The translations under genes and the position numbers were made by a program. Shown piece after piece: positions 22,939 through 33,897 of a stretch of DNA of 41,329 nucleotides. This stretch comes from Oscillospiraceae bacterium (lineage in GTDB: Bacteria; Bacillota; Clostridia; Oscillospirales; CAG-272). Positions within the stretch are counted from its first letter, which is position 1. The number at the start of each line of letters is the position of its first letter. The stretch lies in NCBI GenBank assembly GCA_015063625.1, contig SVTT01000013.1, positions 1 to 41,329 on the forward strand, given 5' to 3'. The notes under the pieces were generated by a model. It searched no databases. It was not told the origin of the DNA and saw nothing but the letters and a program-made list of their open reading frames with translations.

Positions 22939-22986
22939 AAAAGCACGCATGCCACACGAAATCAATCGTGTGGCATGCGTGCTTTT
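22939..22986 (+). terminator. Strong terminator of the second ABC/radical SAM/SDR unit
   Basis: Perfect 21-bp arms (22939-22959 and 22966-22986) around a 6-base loop, ending in TTTT. A-rich on the other side, so it may act in both directions. Confidence 0.85.
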
Positions 22987-23081
22987 GCGCAATTTTTCCC
23001 TGTCGGTGATCTTTCGCCGCAAACTGAATTTCCTCTCTTTTCATGCAAAAAGAAGCACAATTTGCGAGAAGGACGCGCCGA

Positions 23082-24866
23082 TCACTGACCGAAGGAATTG
23101 GCACCGAAGATCTCTGCGATGAACTTGGCAACCATGGTGTTGTCCAGCACGGGCGCAGAGGCAAGCAGCTCGGCAGTGCCCCCGCCGATGGCGTAGAAGG
23201 GGACCTGCGTGTTGGAGTGGTCATCCGAATCGAAGCGGAAGGCACCCGTATCCTGGTCGATATACATCTTGCCGCACTCGTGGTCTGCGGTGACGATCAG
23301 CGCGGTATCGGGGTGCATCATGACGAAGCCGATCACGTAGGCAATGGCGTCGTTATAATAGGTAACTGCCAGCTGCACGTCCGAAAGGGTGTTCTTGTGA
23401 GAGTGCTTATCGATGTGCGCCTCCTCGATCATGATGAAGTAATCACTGCCGTTCTCCGAGATGACCGAGAGCGCCTCCCTTGCGTAGTCGGTCAGCTCCT
23501 TTTCCTTGAAGCCGCCCACGGCGTAATTCACGCCGCCCGTCTTGATCAGATCGTCGATCTGGGACTGCAGGATGGAGGTATCGTTACGGCTGCCGCTGTG
23601 GCACAGGAAGCCTGCGGGGGTGGCACCCGTGATAACGTCGGTGGTGATCACGGCAGTGCGCGCGCCTGTTGCGTGCGCCAGCTCACGGACGTTCTGGCGG
23701 TTGACGCCGGCGGCGTCAACGCCGATAAAGCCGTTGATGGTCTTGTAGCCGGTGGCGAGCGCGGTGGCGGCGGCGGCAGAATCGGTGAACTCCGCCTGGT
23801 TGTTGATCACCGACTGCGAATGCGTGGTGCAGGAGGTGGAGGGCAGACGGTCTGCCACAAACTCGGTCATGCCAATGGCACCTGCCGACAGAATGTGATT
23901 GAAGCCCATGCCGTCACCGATCATCAGGATCGCGGAGGTCGCCTTCTTGAAGCTGAAGGTGGCTGCGGCGGGGGAGGCGGGAAGCGAGGTGACGTTGACG
24001 TCGGTGTTGACACCTGCCGACTGCACGAAGGTATTGACCAGTGCGCTTGCCGCGCCGCCCACCATGTAGGATTTGCCCCACATGACGATCTTGTCACCGT
24101 TCTTGCAAAGCACGTACTGGTCGTCACCCAGCGCCATCGCAACGGCGGCATCGTCCTCGGAACGGTTGGTGCTGCCAACGAGGATCTCATATTTCTGCGC
24201 CGTCGCCTTGTCCGAGGTCACGTTCAGGGCATAGCCCGCATTGGTCAGGAAATAATCCGAGATGTTATGTGCGAGATAATAGGTGACAAGATCGGCACCC
24301 TCGGGATAGACCACGGTGTATTCCTTGATGGAAACGCCGTCGATCGAAACGTCGCCCAGCATGTAGTCAAACCTCACCATGTCCTGCTTGTTGGAGATCA
24401 CGGTGACCTTGGCATCATCCTTTTTGATATAGTTGGCGATAAAGTGATCCACGGCACGGCGGGTCGCATCGGCATTGCCGCCCGTGATGACCACGCGCTC
24501 ATTCTCATAGGTGATCACAAAATCCTTGGCACGAACCAGCGCAAGGGCGTTTTTGCTCTCGGTACGGTTGGTTTCGCCGATCAGGATCTCCTTGGCGGTC
24601 GCGGGGGGCGTCATGTTAGAGGGCATCCAGTCGTTCTTGGCGTCAAGCTTGACGCCGGTTGCCTCCTGGATGGCGGTCCTCAGCGCATCTGCCGCCGCCT
24701 TCTCAACGGTCGCAGACTTATTGTTAGAATAAACGATGGTATAATCCGAAACGCCGTCAGCAACGATATCGATGGCGCTCTCCTTGCCCTCCTTGTCACT
24801 GCACGCCACCAAAAGGGGCATGACCATCAGAATGGCAAGCACCAGACTTAAGATTCTTCTTTTCAT
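23082..24866 (-). CDS. Alkaline phosphatase lipoprotein with duplicated N-terminal domain
   Basis: A 594-aa secreted lipoprotein (LLVAC lipobox, C22). Residues about 41-148 and 182-283 look like two copies of one alpha/beta domain (YTIVY/YTVVY start, EILIGETNR/EILVGSTNR centre). The domain resembles ones found N-terminal to glycosidases. Residues 310-590 are an alkaline phosphatase domain with all main ligands aligned to E. coli PhoA: D318 (D51), nucleophile S363 (S102), T416 (T155), E481 (E322), D486 (D327), H490 (H331), D528/H529 (D369/H370) and H550 (H412). It should release phosphate from monoesters at the cell surface. The ATG at 24866 follows GGAGGAGG. It stands alone, flanked by repeats. 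Confidence 0.9.
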   Translation of the reverse strand: MKRRILSLVLAILMVMPLLVACSDKEGKESAIDIVADGVSDYTIVYSNNKSATVEKAAADALRTAIQEATGVKLDAKNDWMPSNMTPPATAKEILIGETNRTESKNALALVRAKDFVITYENERVVITGGNADATRRAVDHFIANYIKKDDAKVTVISNKQDMVRFDYMLGDVSIDGVSIKEYTVVYPEGADLVTYYLAHNISDYFLTNAGYALNVTSDKATAQKYEILVGSTNRSEDDAAVAMALGDDQYVLCKNGDKIVMWGKSYMVGGAASALVNTFVQSAGVNTDVNVTSLPASPAAATFSFKKATSAILMIGDGMGFNHILSAGAIGMTEFVADRLPSTSCTTHSQSVINNQAEFTDSAAAATALATGYKTINGFIGVDAAGVNRQNVRELAHATGARTAVITTDVITGATPAGFLCHSGSRNDTSILQSQIDDLIKTGGVNYAVGGFKEKELTDYAREALSVISENGSDYFIMIEEAHIDKHSHKNTLSDVQLAVTYYNDAIAYVIGFVMMHPDTALIVTADHECGKMYIDQDTGAFRFDSDDHSNTQVPFYAIGGGTAELLASAPVLDNTMVAKFIAEIFGANSFGQ

Positions 24867-25419
24867 ACTGATCCTCCTCCAAAAAATTGATCAAAGGGTA
24901 TTACGGATACTTTTGCCCTGCCTCATGTGATCTGAACCCGCCCGAAAGCCATGATTTTCTTTGGGCGACCTTGCAGCACGTTCGGATACGATCAACCCGG
25001 TAGGGGTCGGCGCCTTCGACGACCCGTTTTTGGGCGTCCTCGCGGCACGTTTGGGCGTGATCAAACGCGGTAGGGGTCGGCGCCTTCGACGACCCGTTCA
25101 TGGATGTTCTCGCGGCACGTTCGGGTGTGATCGAACCCGGTAGGGGTCGGCGCCTTCGACGACCCGTCCGTGGGCACCGTTCGTTTGTAACGGGCTGTCG
25201 TGGGCGCCAGCCCCTACCACGTATGATGTCATCCGAGCTTTGAGAGAGCAAATATTTGCAGACGCAAGCGAAATTCTTGCAGTCATATGCGGATATGGCA
25301 AGGGAGTTCCCCGATGCGGATGCGGATATCTGCCCCTTGAACCCGTGTTCAATTCGCTCTTTTCATCCCATTATAACACATTTTCCCGACGCTGTGTCGG
25401 TTTTTCACAAAAAATGAAA
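24867..25419. repeat. GTAG-foot hairpin array, cluster 3 (70-bp period)
   Basis: Between the phosphatase and the V-ATPase operon lie three TCG-type hairpins at exactly 70-bp spacing (25000-25026, 25070-25096, 25140-25166) and one inverted CTG-type hairpin (25191-25217). The linker carries GCACGTTCGG and TGATC. Nothing gene-like is seen in 25220-25380. Confidence 0.85.
25386..25405 (+). terminator. Small terminator-like hairpin next to the ntpD end
   Basis: CCGAC-GCTGT-GTCGG followed by TTTTT on the plus strand, 15 bases before the ntpD stop codon on the other strand. The A-rich side makes it weak for the minus-strand operon. Confidence 0.4.
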
Positions 25420-26088
25420 TTATTCCTCATCGGGGAAAAAGCTGTGCTTTTCGGCAAGCGCCTCCTTCAGCATCATATCCTTGACCTTCATCAGTCGCGT
25501 GATATTGCCGCGCTCGTTCTCATCCAGCTTCATTTTGATGCGCTTGATGGCGGCAAGATAGCGCGGCATCATGATGTGCTCCAGCGCATTGACGCGGCGG
25601 CGGGTGCGCTCGATCTCCTCGGCAAGCAGCATCGCTTCCTTTTCAAGCTGTGCCATGCGCACAAGATCGGGCAGCAGCCCCTCAAGAGCGCTCACCGAAT
25701 CGTCAAGCTCGCCCGAGGTAAAGGCATAGCCGTAAATGCCGCCCTCCTCCACGCCCGTGTCCGAAAGCGCAAAGACAGGCACGGTCACGCTCATACGGTT
25801 CTTCAGCTCCACCCTCAGCTCACTGTGCCGCTTTGGCAGGATCAGTGCCTCCTCCAGCATGTGGGGATCGCTGACTGCCGCCGCCACCGAAAGCCCGCCG
25901 TAGGCACGGCAAAGCGCCTCCTCGACGCGCATGCGAAGCTCCTTATCCTCCCGTACCAGTGCAAGAAACTGCCGCATCAGCTCATCCCGCTTGTCCTTGA
26001 GCAGCTTGTGCCCGCGACGTGCAGTATCGTAACGCTTTTGCAGATTTTTCAGCTCCATGCGGGTGGGGTTTACACGAATCTCCGACAT
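25420..26088 (-). CDS. ntpD: V-type ATP synthase subunit D (central stalk)
   Basis: A 222-aa protein with long N- and C-terminal helices (MEIRVNPTRMELKNLQKRYDTARRGHKLLKDKRDEL-type start; VNALEHIMMPRYLAAIKRIKMKLDENERGNITRLMKVKDMM-type end). These form the rotor coiled coil inside the A3B3 ring. It is the last gene of the V-ATPase operon, 12 bases after subunit B. Length fits the family (about 210-220 aa). Confidence 0.95.
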   Translation of the reverse strand: MSEIRVNPTRMELKNLQKRYDTARRGHKLLKDKRDELMRQFLALVREDKELRMRVEEALCRAYGGLSVAAAVSDPHMLEEALILPKRHSELRVELKNRMSVTVPVFALSDTGVEEGGIYGYAFTSGELDDSVSALEGLLPDLVRMAQLEKEAMLLAEEIERTRRRVNALEHIMMPRYLAAIKRIKMKLDENERGNITRLMKVKDMMLKEALAEKHSFFPDEE

Positions 26089-26100
26089 AAGCAGACCCTC

Positions 26101-27477
26101 TTACCTGGCACTCGGCCAGTATTTGGCGACCAGCTCGGGCTTGATGCGCTTCATCTCACCGCGCGGCAGGATGGAAAGCAGCCTCCAGCCGAGATCCAGC
26201 GTTTCCTCAATGGTACGGTTCTCGTAAAAGCCCTGATTGATGTATTCCGCCTCAAAGGCGTCGGCAAACTTGGCGTAAAGCCGATCGACCGGCGTCAGCG
26301 CCGCCTCGCCCAGCACCACCATCAGCTCCTTTGCCTCCTTGCCCCTTGCATAGCTTGAGAAGAGCTGGTTCATCACGCCCGCATGGTCCTCGCGCGTTTT
26401 GCCCGCGCCGATGCCCTTGTCCTTCAGACGGGAAAGAGAGGGCAGCACGTCAACGGGAGGGAGATAGCCCTTGCGGTAAAGCTCGCGGGAAAGGATGATC
26501 TGCCCCTCGGTGATATAACCCGTAAGGTCGGGAATGGGGTGAGTTTTGTCATCCTCGGGCATCGAAAGGATCGGGATCATGGTGATCGAGCCCTCGCTGC
26601 CGTCCTTGCGGCCCGCACGCTCGTACATAGTGGCAAGGTCGGTATAAAGATAGCCCGGGTAACCGCGTCTGCCGGGCACCTCCTTGCGCGCGGCGGAAAC
26701 CTCACGCAGCGCCTCGGCATAGTTGGTGATATCGGTCATGATGACCAGCACGTGCATATCGCGCTCAAAGGCGAGATATTCGGCGGCGGTCAGCGCCATA
26801 CGGGGCGTGGTGATACGCTCGATGGCAGGATCGGACGCCAGGTTGATAAAGAGCACGGTACGGTCGATGGCGCCCGTCTTCTTGAAGTCGGAGATGAAGA
26901 AATCCGCCTCCTCGAAGGTGATACCGATGGCGGCAAAGACCACGGCAAATTTGGAGTCCGAGCCACGCACCCTTGCCTGACGCGCGATCTGCGCGGCAAG
27001 GTTGGCATGGGGCAGACCCGAGCCCGAAAAGATGGGCAGCTTCTGTCCACGAACAAGGGTGTTAAGACCGTCGATCGAGGAAACGCCCGTCTGAATAAAC
27101 TCGGAGGGATAGTGCCGCGCGGCAGGATTGATGGGCGTACCGTTGATGTCCATGCTGCGCTCGGCAAGGATGGGAGCACCACCGTCGATGGGCTCTCCAA
27201 GGCCGCCCAGCACGCGGCCGAGCATATCCTCAGAAACAGCAAGCTCCACGCCGTGACCCATAAAGCGCACCTTGCTGCTGGCAAGGTTCAGACCTGCGGC
27301 GGAATCAAAGAGCTGGACCAGCACGTTTCTGCCGTTGACCTCCAGCACGCGGCAACGGCGGATCTCGCCGTTTGCCAGCTCGATCTCGCCAAGCTCGTCG
27401 TATTTCACACCGTCCACCTGCTTGACCAGCATCAGGGGGCCGGCAACCTCCTCTATGGTTCTGTATTCTCGAATCAT
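26101..27477 (-). CDS. ntpB: V-type ATP synthase subunit B (regulatory)
   Basis: A 458-aa protein of the non-catalytic nucleotide-binding family. It lacks a true Walker A ([18 protein letters not shown] replaces it) and has the typical [21 protein letters not shown] and [19 protein letters not shown] segments. It alternates with subunit A in the A3B3 head. The ATG overlaps the subunit A stop codon (ATGA), giving coupled translation for the stoichiometric partner. Confidence 0.97.
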   Translation of the reverse strand: MIREYRTIEEVAGPLMLVKQVDGVKYDELGEIELANGEIRRCRVLEVNGRNVLVQLFDSAAGLNLASSKVRFMGHGVELAVSEDMLGRVLGGLGEPIDGGAPILAERSMDINGTPINPAARHYPSEFIQTGVSSIDGLNTLVRGQKLPIFSGSGLPHANLAAQIARQARVRGSDSKFAVVFAAIGITFEEADFFISDFKKTGAIDRTVLFINLASDPAIERITTPRMALTAAEYLAFERDMHVLVIMTDITNYAEALREVSAARKEVPGRRGYPGYLYTDLATMYERAGRKDGSEGSITMIPILSMPEDDKTHPIPDLTGYITEGQIILSRELYRKGYLPPVDVLPSLSRLKDKGIGAGKTREDHAGVMNQLFSSYARGKEAKELMVVLGEAALTPVDRLYAKFADAFEAEYINQGFYENRTIEETLDLGWRLLSILPRGEMKRIKPELVAKYWPSAR

Positions 27478-29255
27478 GCTTCCCCTCCCGATGCCTTGTT
27501 CTTCTTCAGCGCCGCAAGCGCCGCCTCCGCCTCGGCAAGGATCTCGGCATAGACCTCGCGATGGCGATCGGCAGGCACCGCCTTGGCTCTGCCGATGCGC
27601 TCACGCACCGCCAGTGTGGCGATCTCCTCGATTTCCGCGCCTGCCTCGACGGCGGCGCGTGCCTTTTCGTCAAAGGCAAAGATCAGCGACATCAGCGCGT
27701 CCATTTTTTCAAGCGCCGTATAGCTGTCGTCCTCGTCAAATGCGTTCTGCTGGAGGAAATCCTCGCGCAGAGATTGCGCGGTTTCCAGCGTCATGCGGTC
27801 ATCTGCCGAAAGGGCATCCACGCCGACAAGCTTCACGATCTCCTGAAGCTCGCTCTCCTTTTGCAGAATGCGCATGACCCTGCCCGTCTTTTCCATCCAA
27901 TCCTTCGACACGTGCTCCGAGAACCAGTCGTTCAGGCGGTCACGGTAAAGCGAATAGGAATTGAGCCAGTTGATGGCGGGGAAATGGCGGCGGTAGGCAA
28001 GCGAGGAGTCAAGACCCCAGAAGACCTTGACGATACGGAGCGTTGCCTGGGTCACGGGCTCGGAGATATCGCCGCCCTGCGGGGACACCGCACCGATGGC
28101 GGAAAGCGTTCCCTCTCTGCCGTCCGCGCCGAGGCACACCACCTTGCCCGCACGCTCGTAGAACTGTGCAAGACGGGAGGTGAGATAGGCAGGATAGCCC
28201 TCCTCACCGGGCATCTCCTCAAGACGCCCCGACATCTCGCGCAGCGCCTCCGCCCAGCGGGAGGTGGAATCGGCAATGACTGCCACCGAATAGCCCATAT
28301 CACGGTAATATTCGGCGATGGTGATACCGGTATAGACCGAAGCCTCGCGCGCCGCCACGGGCATATCCGAGGTGTTGGCGATCAGCACCGTGCGCTCCAT
28401 CAGCGACTTGCCCGTACGCGGGTCCTTCAGCTCGGGGAACTCACGGAGCACGTCGGTCATCTCGTTGCCGCGCTCTCCGCAGCCGATGTAGACCACCAGA
28501 TCCACGTCGCTCCACTTGGCAAGCTGGTGCTGGACCACGGTCTTGCCCGAGCCGAAGGGCCCCGGAACGCACGCCGTACCGCCCTTGGCGATGGGAAAGA
28601 GTGCGTCGATCACGCGCTGACCCGACACCAGCGGCTCGTAAGGAGGGAGCTTCTCGCGGTAGGGGCGCGCCACGCGGACCGGCCATTTCTGCATCAGCGT
28701 GATGTCACTGATGCTGCCGTCCTCGCCCTTCAGCTTGCCCACCGCGTCGGTCACGGTAAACCTGCCCGCGTGGATCTCCATCACCGTGCCCCGTACTCCG
28801 GGGGGCACCATGATCTTGTGGCGCATGACCGCCGTTTCCTCCACGTAGCCGTAAATATCGCCGCCGCTGACCTCGTCGCCGTAGGATACGGCAGGCACGA
28901 AGCTCCAACGCCTGTCGCGGTCAAGTGCGGGCTCATCGATCCCCTTGATGATATTGGGGCCGTATTTTTTGCACATGGTCTCCAGCGGGCGCTGGATGCC
29001 GTCGTAGATCGAGGTGATCAGACCGGGGCCGAGCTCCACCGAGAGGGGCGCTCCCGTGGACACCACACGGTCACCGCGACCGATGCCCGCCGTTTCCTCG
29101 TACACCTGAATGGAGGCGCGGTCGCCGTGCATCTCGATGATCTCACCGATCAGCTTGCTCTCTCCCACGCGAACCACGTCAAACATATTGGCCTCGCGCA
29201 TCCCCTCAGCGACCACCAAGGGGCCGGAAACCTTTAAAATTCTTCCTTCAACCAT
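27474..29255 (-). CDS. ntpA: V-type ATP synthase subunit A (catalytic)
   Basis: A 593-aa catalytic subunit. P-loop GPFGSGKT lies at 232-239 and the catalytic Glu at 261 in GERGNE. The non-homologous insertion typical of A subunits lies at about 110-190, and the arginine/adenine-pocket region is at [17 protein letters not shown]. It hydrolyses or makes ATP at the A/B interface. It follows ntpF by 10 bases. Length and motifs are normal. Confidence 0.97.
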   Translation of the reverse strand: MVEGRILKVSGPLVVAEGMREANMFDVVRVGESKLIGEIIEMHGDRASIQVYEETAGIGRGDRVVSTGAPLSVELGPGLITSIYDGIQRPLETMCKKYGPNIIKGIDEPALDRDRRWSFVPAVSYGDEVSGGDIYGYVEETAVMRHKIMVPPGVRGTVMEIHAGRFTVTDAVGKLKGEDGSISDITLMQKWPVRVARPYREKLPPYEPLVSGQRVIDALFPIAKGGTACVPGPFGSGKTVVQHQLAKWSDVDLVVYIGCGERGNEMTDVLREFPELKDPRTGKSLMERTVLIANTSDMPVAAREASVYTGITIAEYYRDMGYSVAVIADSTSRWAEALREMSGRLEEMPGEEGYPAYLTSRLAQFYERAGKVVCLGADGREGTLSAIGAVSPQGGDISEPVTQATLRIVKVFWGLDSSLAYRRHFPAINWLNSYSLYRDRLNDWFSEHVSKDWMEKTGRVMRILQKESELQEIVKLVGVDALSADDRMTLETAQSLREDFLQQNAFDEDDSYTALEKMDALMSLIFAFDEKARAAVEAGAEIEEIATLAVRERIGRAKAVPADRHREVYAEILAEAEAALAALKKNKASGGEA

Positions 29256-29265
29256 AATTGCCTCG

Positions 29266-29586
29266 TCAATCTTTCAGTAAAATGTCGGCGCCCACCGCGC
29301 GGATCACGGCGGATTGCAGTGCCTTCATGCCAAGCCCCGTGCCCCCGCTTTTCCCGGGAATCACCGTGATGGCGGGCAAGGGGGCATCCTTGTAGCGCGA
29401 AATGATATCGCCGAGCTCTGCCGCATACGCCTCCACCAAAAGGATCACGGCGTATTCACCGCCTTCGGCAAGGCGGGTCAGCAACGCTCCCGCGGCATCG
29501 GCGCTCTCTGCCTCAAACACCGCAAAGCCAAGCGCCAGAAACCCGAGCGCGCTCTCGCGGTCACCGATGATCGCCATTTTATACAT
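29266..29586 (-). CDS. ntpF: V-type ATP synthase subunit F
   Basis: A 106-aa Rossmann-like protein ([20 protein letters not shown]) that attaches to subunit D in the rotor and tunes activity. The [16 protein letters not shown] and [11 protein letters not shown] segments are family-typical. Its ATG lies inside the end of the subunit C gene (8-base overlap). Confidence 0.95.
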   Translation of the reverse strand: MYKMAIIGDRESALGFLALGFAVFEAESADAAGALLTRLAEGGEYAVILLVEAYAAELGDIISRYKDAPLPAITVIPGKSGGTGLGMKALQSAVIRAVGADILLKD

Positions 29587-30577
29587 AGCTTTCCCTCACT
29601 CTCTCGCACAGGGCATCTCGGTCCAGCCCCGCACGCTTTCCGTTCAGCAGGATGCGAAGGTTCTTGAGCGACGTTTGCAGCCCCATCAGGTAGGCAAGGG
29701 GCACCTCGGCGCCGTAGGGCGTGTATCTGACACGGGCAAGCTCGCCCATCAGATGATCGTCCGCATTCCTTTCGACCTTGGCAAGCGTGCGCTGCCCCTC
29801 GGTCAGCAGCACGCGCGAATAGGGGGTGGTGACCAGAAGATCGGCAAGCCGACTCTCGCCGGATGCAAACGCCTCTGTGAAGAAGCGCTCCTCCAGCGTG
29901 CCGCCCGGCACGAAGGCACGGGCAAAGAGAAGCTCTGCAAGATAGGTATTGCTCATGCGCAAGAGGCGCAGACAGGTCTTGATGTTGCTGAGATCGGCAT
30001 TCGCCCTCACCAGTCGCTCGGCAAAGGCAAAGCCCCGTGCCGCATCGGCAAGATCGAGGAAGCACGCTCTGTCAAGCGCAAGATCGATCTCTCGGGGGTC
30101 CTTATTCCTTGCGTATGCCGCCAGCAACGCGGGTACTGCCTCCCCCATATGCGTGGGGAGCACACCGTAATCCCCCTCGGCGACCCGATCAAGCAGGCGC
30201 GCCGTCGGCACCGAGCCCATATCGATGAGCATGGAGCGCGGATCCACCCCTGCGGCACGGCACTTGATGATCGCCTTGATGTTGTGACAGTCGTAAGGAT
30301 ATTGCAGGGTGAACAGCAGGGAGGGGTCGGGCATAAGGGGCGAAAGGACCGAAATGCCCTCTCGCATCACTGCCGCCAGCACCGCCTCGTCATCCACCGA
30401 GCCATCCTCCCGCGTCACTCTCGGGAAGCCCGCCGAAAACAGTGCCTCCAGCACCTCGTCTGCGGTCTTCATCTCCAAAAGCGCGCCAATGCGCTCTTTG
30501 CCGATCAGCCCCACCTCCATCGCGCGCACGCGCGCCGAAACGTAGGCGTAATCGGACTCGGAATAGCGTACTGCCAT
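29579..30577 (-). CDS. ntpC: V-type ATP synthase subunit C
   Basis: A 332-aa, mostly helical funnel-shaped protein that connects the rotor ring of K subunits to the D/F stalk. Recognised by YAYVSARVRAMEVGLIGKERI at the N-terminus, the central FTLQYPYDCHNIKAIIKCR and the C-terminal EVPLAYLMGLQTSLKNLRILLNGK. Length is in the family range. It follows ntpE by 21 bases. Confidence 0.95.
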   Translation of the reverse strand: MAVRYSESDYAYVSARVRAMEVGLIGKERIGALLEMKTADEVLEALFSAGFPRVTREDGSVDDEAVLAAVMREGISVLSPLMPDPSLLFTLQYPYDCHNIKAIIKCRAAGVDPRSMLIDMGSVPTARLLDRVAEGDYGVLPTHMGEAVPALLAAYARNKDPREIDLALDRACFLDLADAARGFAFAERLVRANADLSNIKTCLRLLRMSNTYLAELLFARAFVPGGTLEERFFTEAFASGESRLADLLVTTPYSRVLLTEGQRTLAKVERNADDHLMGELARVRYTPYGAEVPLAYLMGLQTSLKNLRILLNGKRAGLDRDALCERVRESYV

Positions 30578-30598
30578 ATCTACATACAGCCTTTCTTT

Positions 30599-31282
30599 TT
30601 ATGTTTGTTCGGCAAGGGGCTGCGGAAACAGCAGGGCGCTGACCCGCTGCTCCAGCTCGCCGCGCATCTCATTCATCAGCATGGAAAGCGAGCAGTTTGC
30701 CTCAATGTCGCCGTAACGGAGAATGACACCGCCGTCAATGTCCGCGGTCTCCTCAGAGAGCCGCAGCTTGGCGGCACGCTCCTCGCCGATATGGCGCTGT
30801 GCCGCACGGCGCGCATCCTCCAGAACCGCCTTACCGTAAAGCTCTCGGTCCTCGGCGTTGAAGATCACCTCGTAGGTGTCAAATTCGGTCAGCTCATCGC
30901 CCAGCGCCGCGCTCTCGCGCGCCGCCCTTGCCTCCTCGAGCAGTGCCGAGGTGAGAAGCGCCGACAAAAGGGCGCGATATTTGCCGTAATCGGTGGCGCG
31001 GATCTCTCTCTTCGCCCCCTCAAACGCCTCATCAATGACGGCGCTGCGCGCCGCCAGCAGGATGCTTCTTCTGGTCATTGCCGCAGCGGAGCGCGCACGC
31101 GCGATCAGCGCCTCTCCCTCACGCTCGGCCCTTTCCAATATCGCATCACGGGTCTTGTCCGCGCGGTCGGCATAGCTTTCCGCAGTGGTGCGGCACTCGC
31201 GCTGCGCCGCCTCAAGGATCTCTCTTGCGCGATCCTTGGCGTCCTTCAGGATCCGTTCAATGATCTTATCCAGCCCGGTCAT
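30599..31282 (-). CDS. ntpE: V-type ATP synthase subunit E (peripheral stalk)
   Basis: A 227-aa protein with a long charged N-terminal helix (ILKDAKDRAREILEAAQREC) and a globular C-terminal domain containing DGGVILRYGDIEANCSLS. With the G/H subunit it forms the peripheral stalk that holds the head against the I subunit. The position after K and before C is standard. Confidence 0.92.
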   Translation of the reverse strand: MTGLDKIIERILKDAKDRAREILEAAQRECRTTAESYADRADKTRDAILERAEREGEALIARARSAAAMTRRSILLAARSAVIDEAFEGAKREIRATDYGKYRALLSALLTSALLEEARAARESAALGDELTEFDTYEVIFNAEDRELYGKAVLEDARRAAQRHIGEERAAKLRLSEETADIDGGVILRYGDIEANCSLSMLMNEMRGELEQRVSALLFPQPLAEQT

Positions 31283-31293
31283 CGGAGCACTCC

Positions 31294-31806
<513 letters not shown>

Positions 31807-31836
31807 TTATTATTTTTTCTGTTGATTCGATACCGT

Positions 31837-33897
31837 TCACGCCGTTTCGGTCACGCGTACGCGCTCGCCTGCACCGTCGGGCGCCGACTCGGTCCCGTTC
31901 CTGCGCGCCGCCTGCAGCGCCTCCTCGCTCACGTCCTGCGCGTAGCGATCGGCAGGGGTGATGGGCTTGAAGGGCACGCCGCCGTCCTCATAAAACTTGC
32001 CGAAGAACTCAATGTATTGCAGACGCGAGGTGTGCACAAAGGTGCCGAGCACGTTGATGACGAGGTTCAGCAGGTGCCCCACGCAGAACACGAGGATCAG
32101 CATGATGAAGCCCATAAAGCTTGCCCCCTTCATGGTGGCAAGAATGTTCACGACCTGTGCGATGACGCCCGCGGCAAGCCCGAGGGCAAGGATGCGGGAA
32201 TAGGAAAGCAGATCCGAGGCGTAATTGATCAGCGCGTAAAGTCCGCCGAAGCCGCCGATGATCCTGCCCGCGATCCCCTTTTTGCTGCGCCCCTGCGTGG
32301 CGAGGATGGCAGCGACACCAACCGCCGTCAGCACGATGCCCGCCACACGCGCGAGGAACAGACAGGCAATGCCCGAAAACAGCACGAGGTACGAGCCGAT
32401 GTCAAAAAGAGCGTCAAGCGGCTTGCCCTCGCGACAGAGAAGCACGCCCTTGACGATCATACCCGCCACCAGGTGCACCGCACCCACGCCGAGCGACACC
32501 AGCAGAAAGCCCATGGGGTTCTGCAGGGGATCGAAGAGCACCGCCACGTTTGCCTCGAGCGAGGGAAACAGGGCGAGATTCGGAAGCCGATCGACGGGAA
32601 CGCCGCACACGTTCTGCAAAAACGCGATCGGAAAATTCCCGAAATACGAGCCGAACAGCACGCCAAAGAGAATACACGAGATGCCGCAATAGCCAAACAT
32701 CAGCAAAAAGCGCTTCATGCTCTCACGAGGCTCGAACAGGCGCACTGCGCCAAAGCCTGCCAGCACCAGCAAAAGCCCATAGCCCGCATCCGCGAACATC
32801 AGTCCGAAGATCAGGAAATAGAAGATGCTCATGATAAAGGTAGGGTCGAACTTTCCGTATGCGGGATAGGAATACATGCCGAGCACCCATTCAAAGTTGC
32901 GGGCAAAGCCGTTGTTCTTGAGAAGAATAGGGGGCTCCTCGTCCTCGGCGGGCTCCTCGAAGCTGTATGCCGCCACGTATTCCGAAAGCAGTGCCGTTAC
33001 CCGCTGCTCGCAGCGCGCGGGACACCAGCCCGTCAGCACGGCACAGCGCTCGGTGGCGCGAAGCCGCTGCTTGTTCTGTGCGGTCAGCAGGGCGGTATGC
33101 TCGATATCCGAGAGGATCTCGACATCCGAAAGATTTTCGGAAAGGATGTCCAGCTGGGAATCCATGCGCGTGACCGATTGCCGCAGCTGCTGCACGCGGC
33201 GCTCGGCAGCGTCATAGATCGCCATTGCCTTCCCGTCGGTCCGTGCAAACGCCGCAGGGGTGAAGCCGATCGCGCCAAGCTCGCTCCGCACCCGATCGGC
33301 GTCCTTGCGGTGGCAGATCACGGCAACGTACAGCCCACTCGGCTCCTCTGAGAGGACCTCGGTAACAAAGCCCACACGCTCCGCCAGCTCCTCCAGGCGC
33401 GGCAGCTTCACGCCTGCGGGCAGGGCGCCCAGCAGAAAGCGCGAGGTCTCTGTGCCCTCGTCGTCAAGGCGAAAATCAAAGGAAAGATAAGGCACCAGAG
33501 AATCCATCAGCGCCTGCTCGGCGGCGATCTCCTCCCGTGCGGCACTCATGGCGGCGACGATACGCTCGGTCTCGGCAACCGTCTTTTCCGCCTTTACAAA
33601 GGCGGGGGAACGCCGATATTCCTCGTAGGAGATCGGATTGACCGAGCGAAGCAGGCTCTTTTTCCGCGTGCTCCGCTTGGTCAGCACGGGGAGCACCGCA
33701 TCCACGCGCGCGGCGCGCGCGGCGGCTGCCGCCACCTCGTCGCCCACATCAAGCTCGCAAAGCGGAATGCCGTCCCCGCCCTCGTGCTCGCTCTTTTCAA
33801 GCGACACGGCGCGCAGGCGCATCAATCGTTGCATCAACGCGTCAACCTCCTCGGCGGGAAGGATCACGGTCAACCGTTTCATATTACTTACTGACAT
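31837..33897 (-). CDS. ntpI: V-type ATP synthase subunit I (membrane stator, a-subunit)
   Basis: A 686-aa protein. The N-terminal half (about 1-340) is a cytoplasmic lobed, coiled-coil arm (VAEDERIVAAMSAAREEI-like helices, REEQR-type segments). The C-terminal half has seven to eight membrane helices from about residue 365, including LGVGAVHLVAGMIVKGVLLCREGK and YSRILALGLAAGVIAQVVN with the conserved Arg of the ion half-channels. It forms the ion path next to the K ring. It starts within the end of the G/H gene (10-base overlap). A second in-frame Met lies five codons downstream. Confidence 0.95.
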   Translation of the reverse strand: MSVSNMKRLTVILPAEEVDALMQRLMRLRAVSLEKSEHEGGDGIPLCELDVGDEVAAAAARAARVDAVLPVLTKRSTRKKSLLRSVNPISYEEYRRSPAFVKAEKTVAETERIVAAMSAAREEIAAEQALMDSLVPYLSFDFRLDDEGTETSRFLLGALPAGVKLPRLEELAERVGFVTEVLSEEPSGLYVAVICHRKDADRVRSELGAIGFTPAAFARTDGKAMAIYDAAERRVQQLRQSVTRMDSQLDILSENLSDVEILSDIEHTALLTAQNKQRLRATERCAVLTGWCPARCEQRVTALLSEYVAAYSFEEPAEDEEPPILLKNNGFARNFEWVLGMYSYPAYGKFDPTFIMSIFYFLIFGLMFADAGYGLLLVLAGFGAVRLFEPRESMKRFLLMFGYCGISCILFGVLFGSYFGNFPIAFLQNVCGVPVDRLPNLALFPSLEANVAVLFDPLQNPMGFLLVSLGVGAVHLVAGMIVKGVLLCREGKPLDALFDIGSYLVLFSGIACLFLARVAGIVLTAVGVAAILATQGRSKKGIAGRIIGGFGGLYALINYASDLLSYSRILALGLAAGVIAQVVNILATMKGASFMGFIMLILVFCVGHLLNLVINVLGTFVHTSRLQYIEFFGKFYEDGGVPFKPITPADRYAQDVSEEALQAARRNGTESAPDGAGERVRVTETA

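Noticed and set aside
23043-24851. 602-codon frame antisense to the alkaline phosphatase
   Set aside because: It is a shadow frame with His/Asp/Gly-rich composition and no domain; the phosphatase has all its active-site residues.
24990-25217. Regularly spaced repeats that might be a CRISPR array
   Set aside because: The 70-bp units repeat along their whole length, linkers are not unique spacers, and no cas gene is present.
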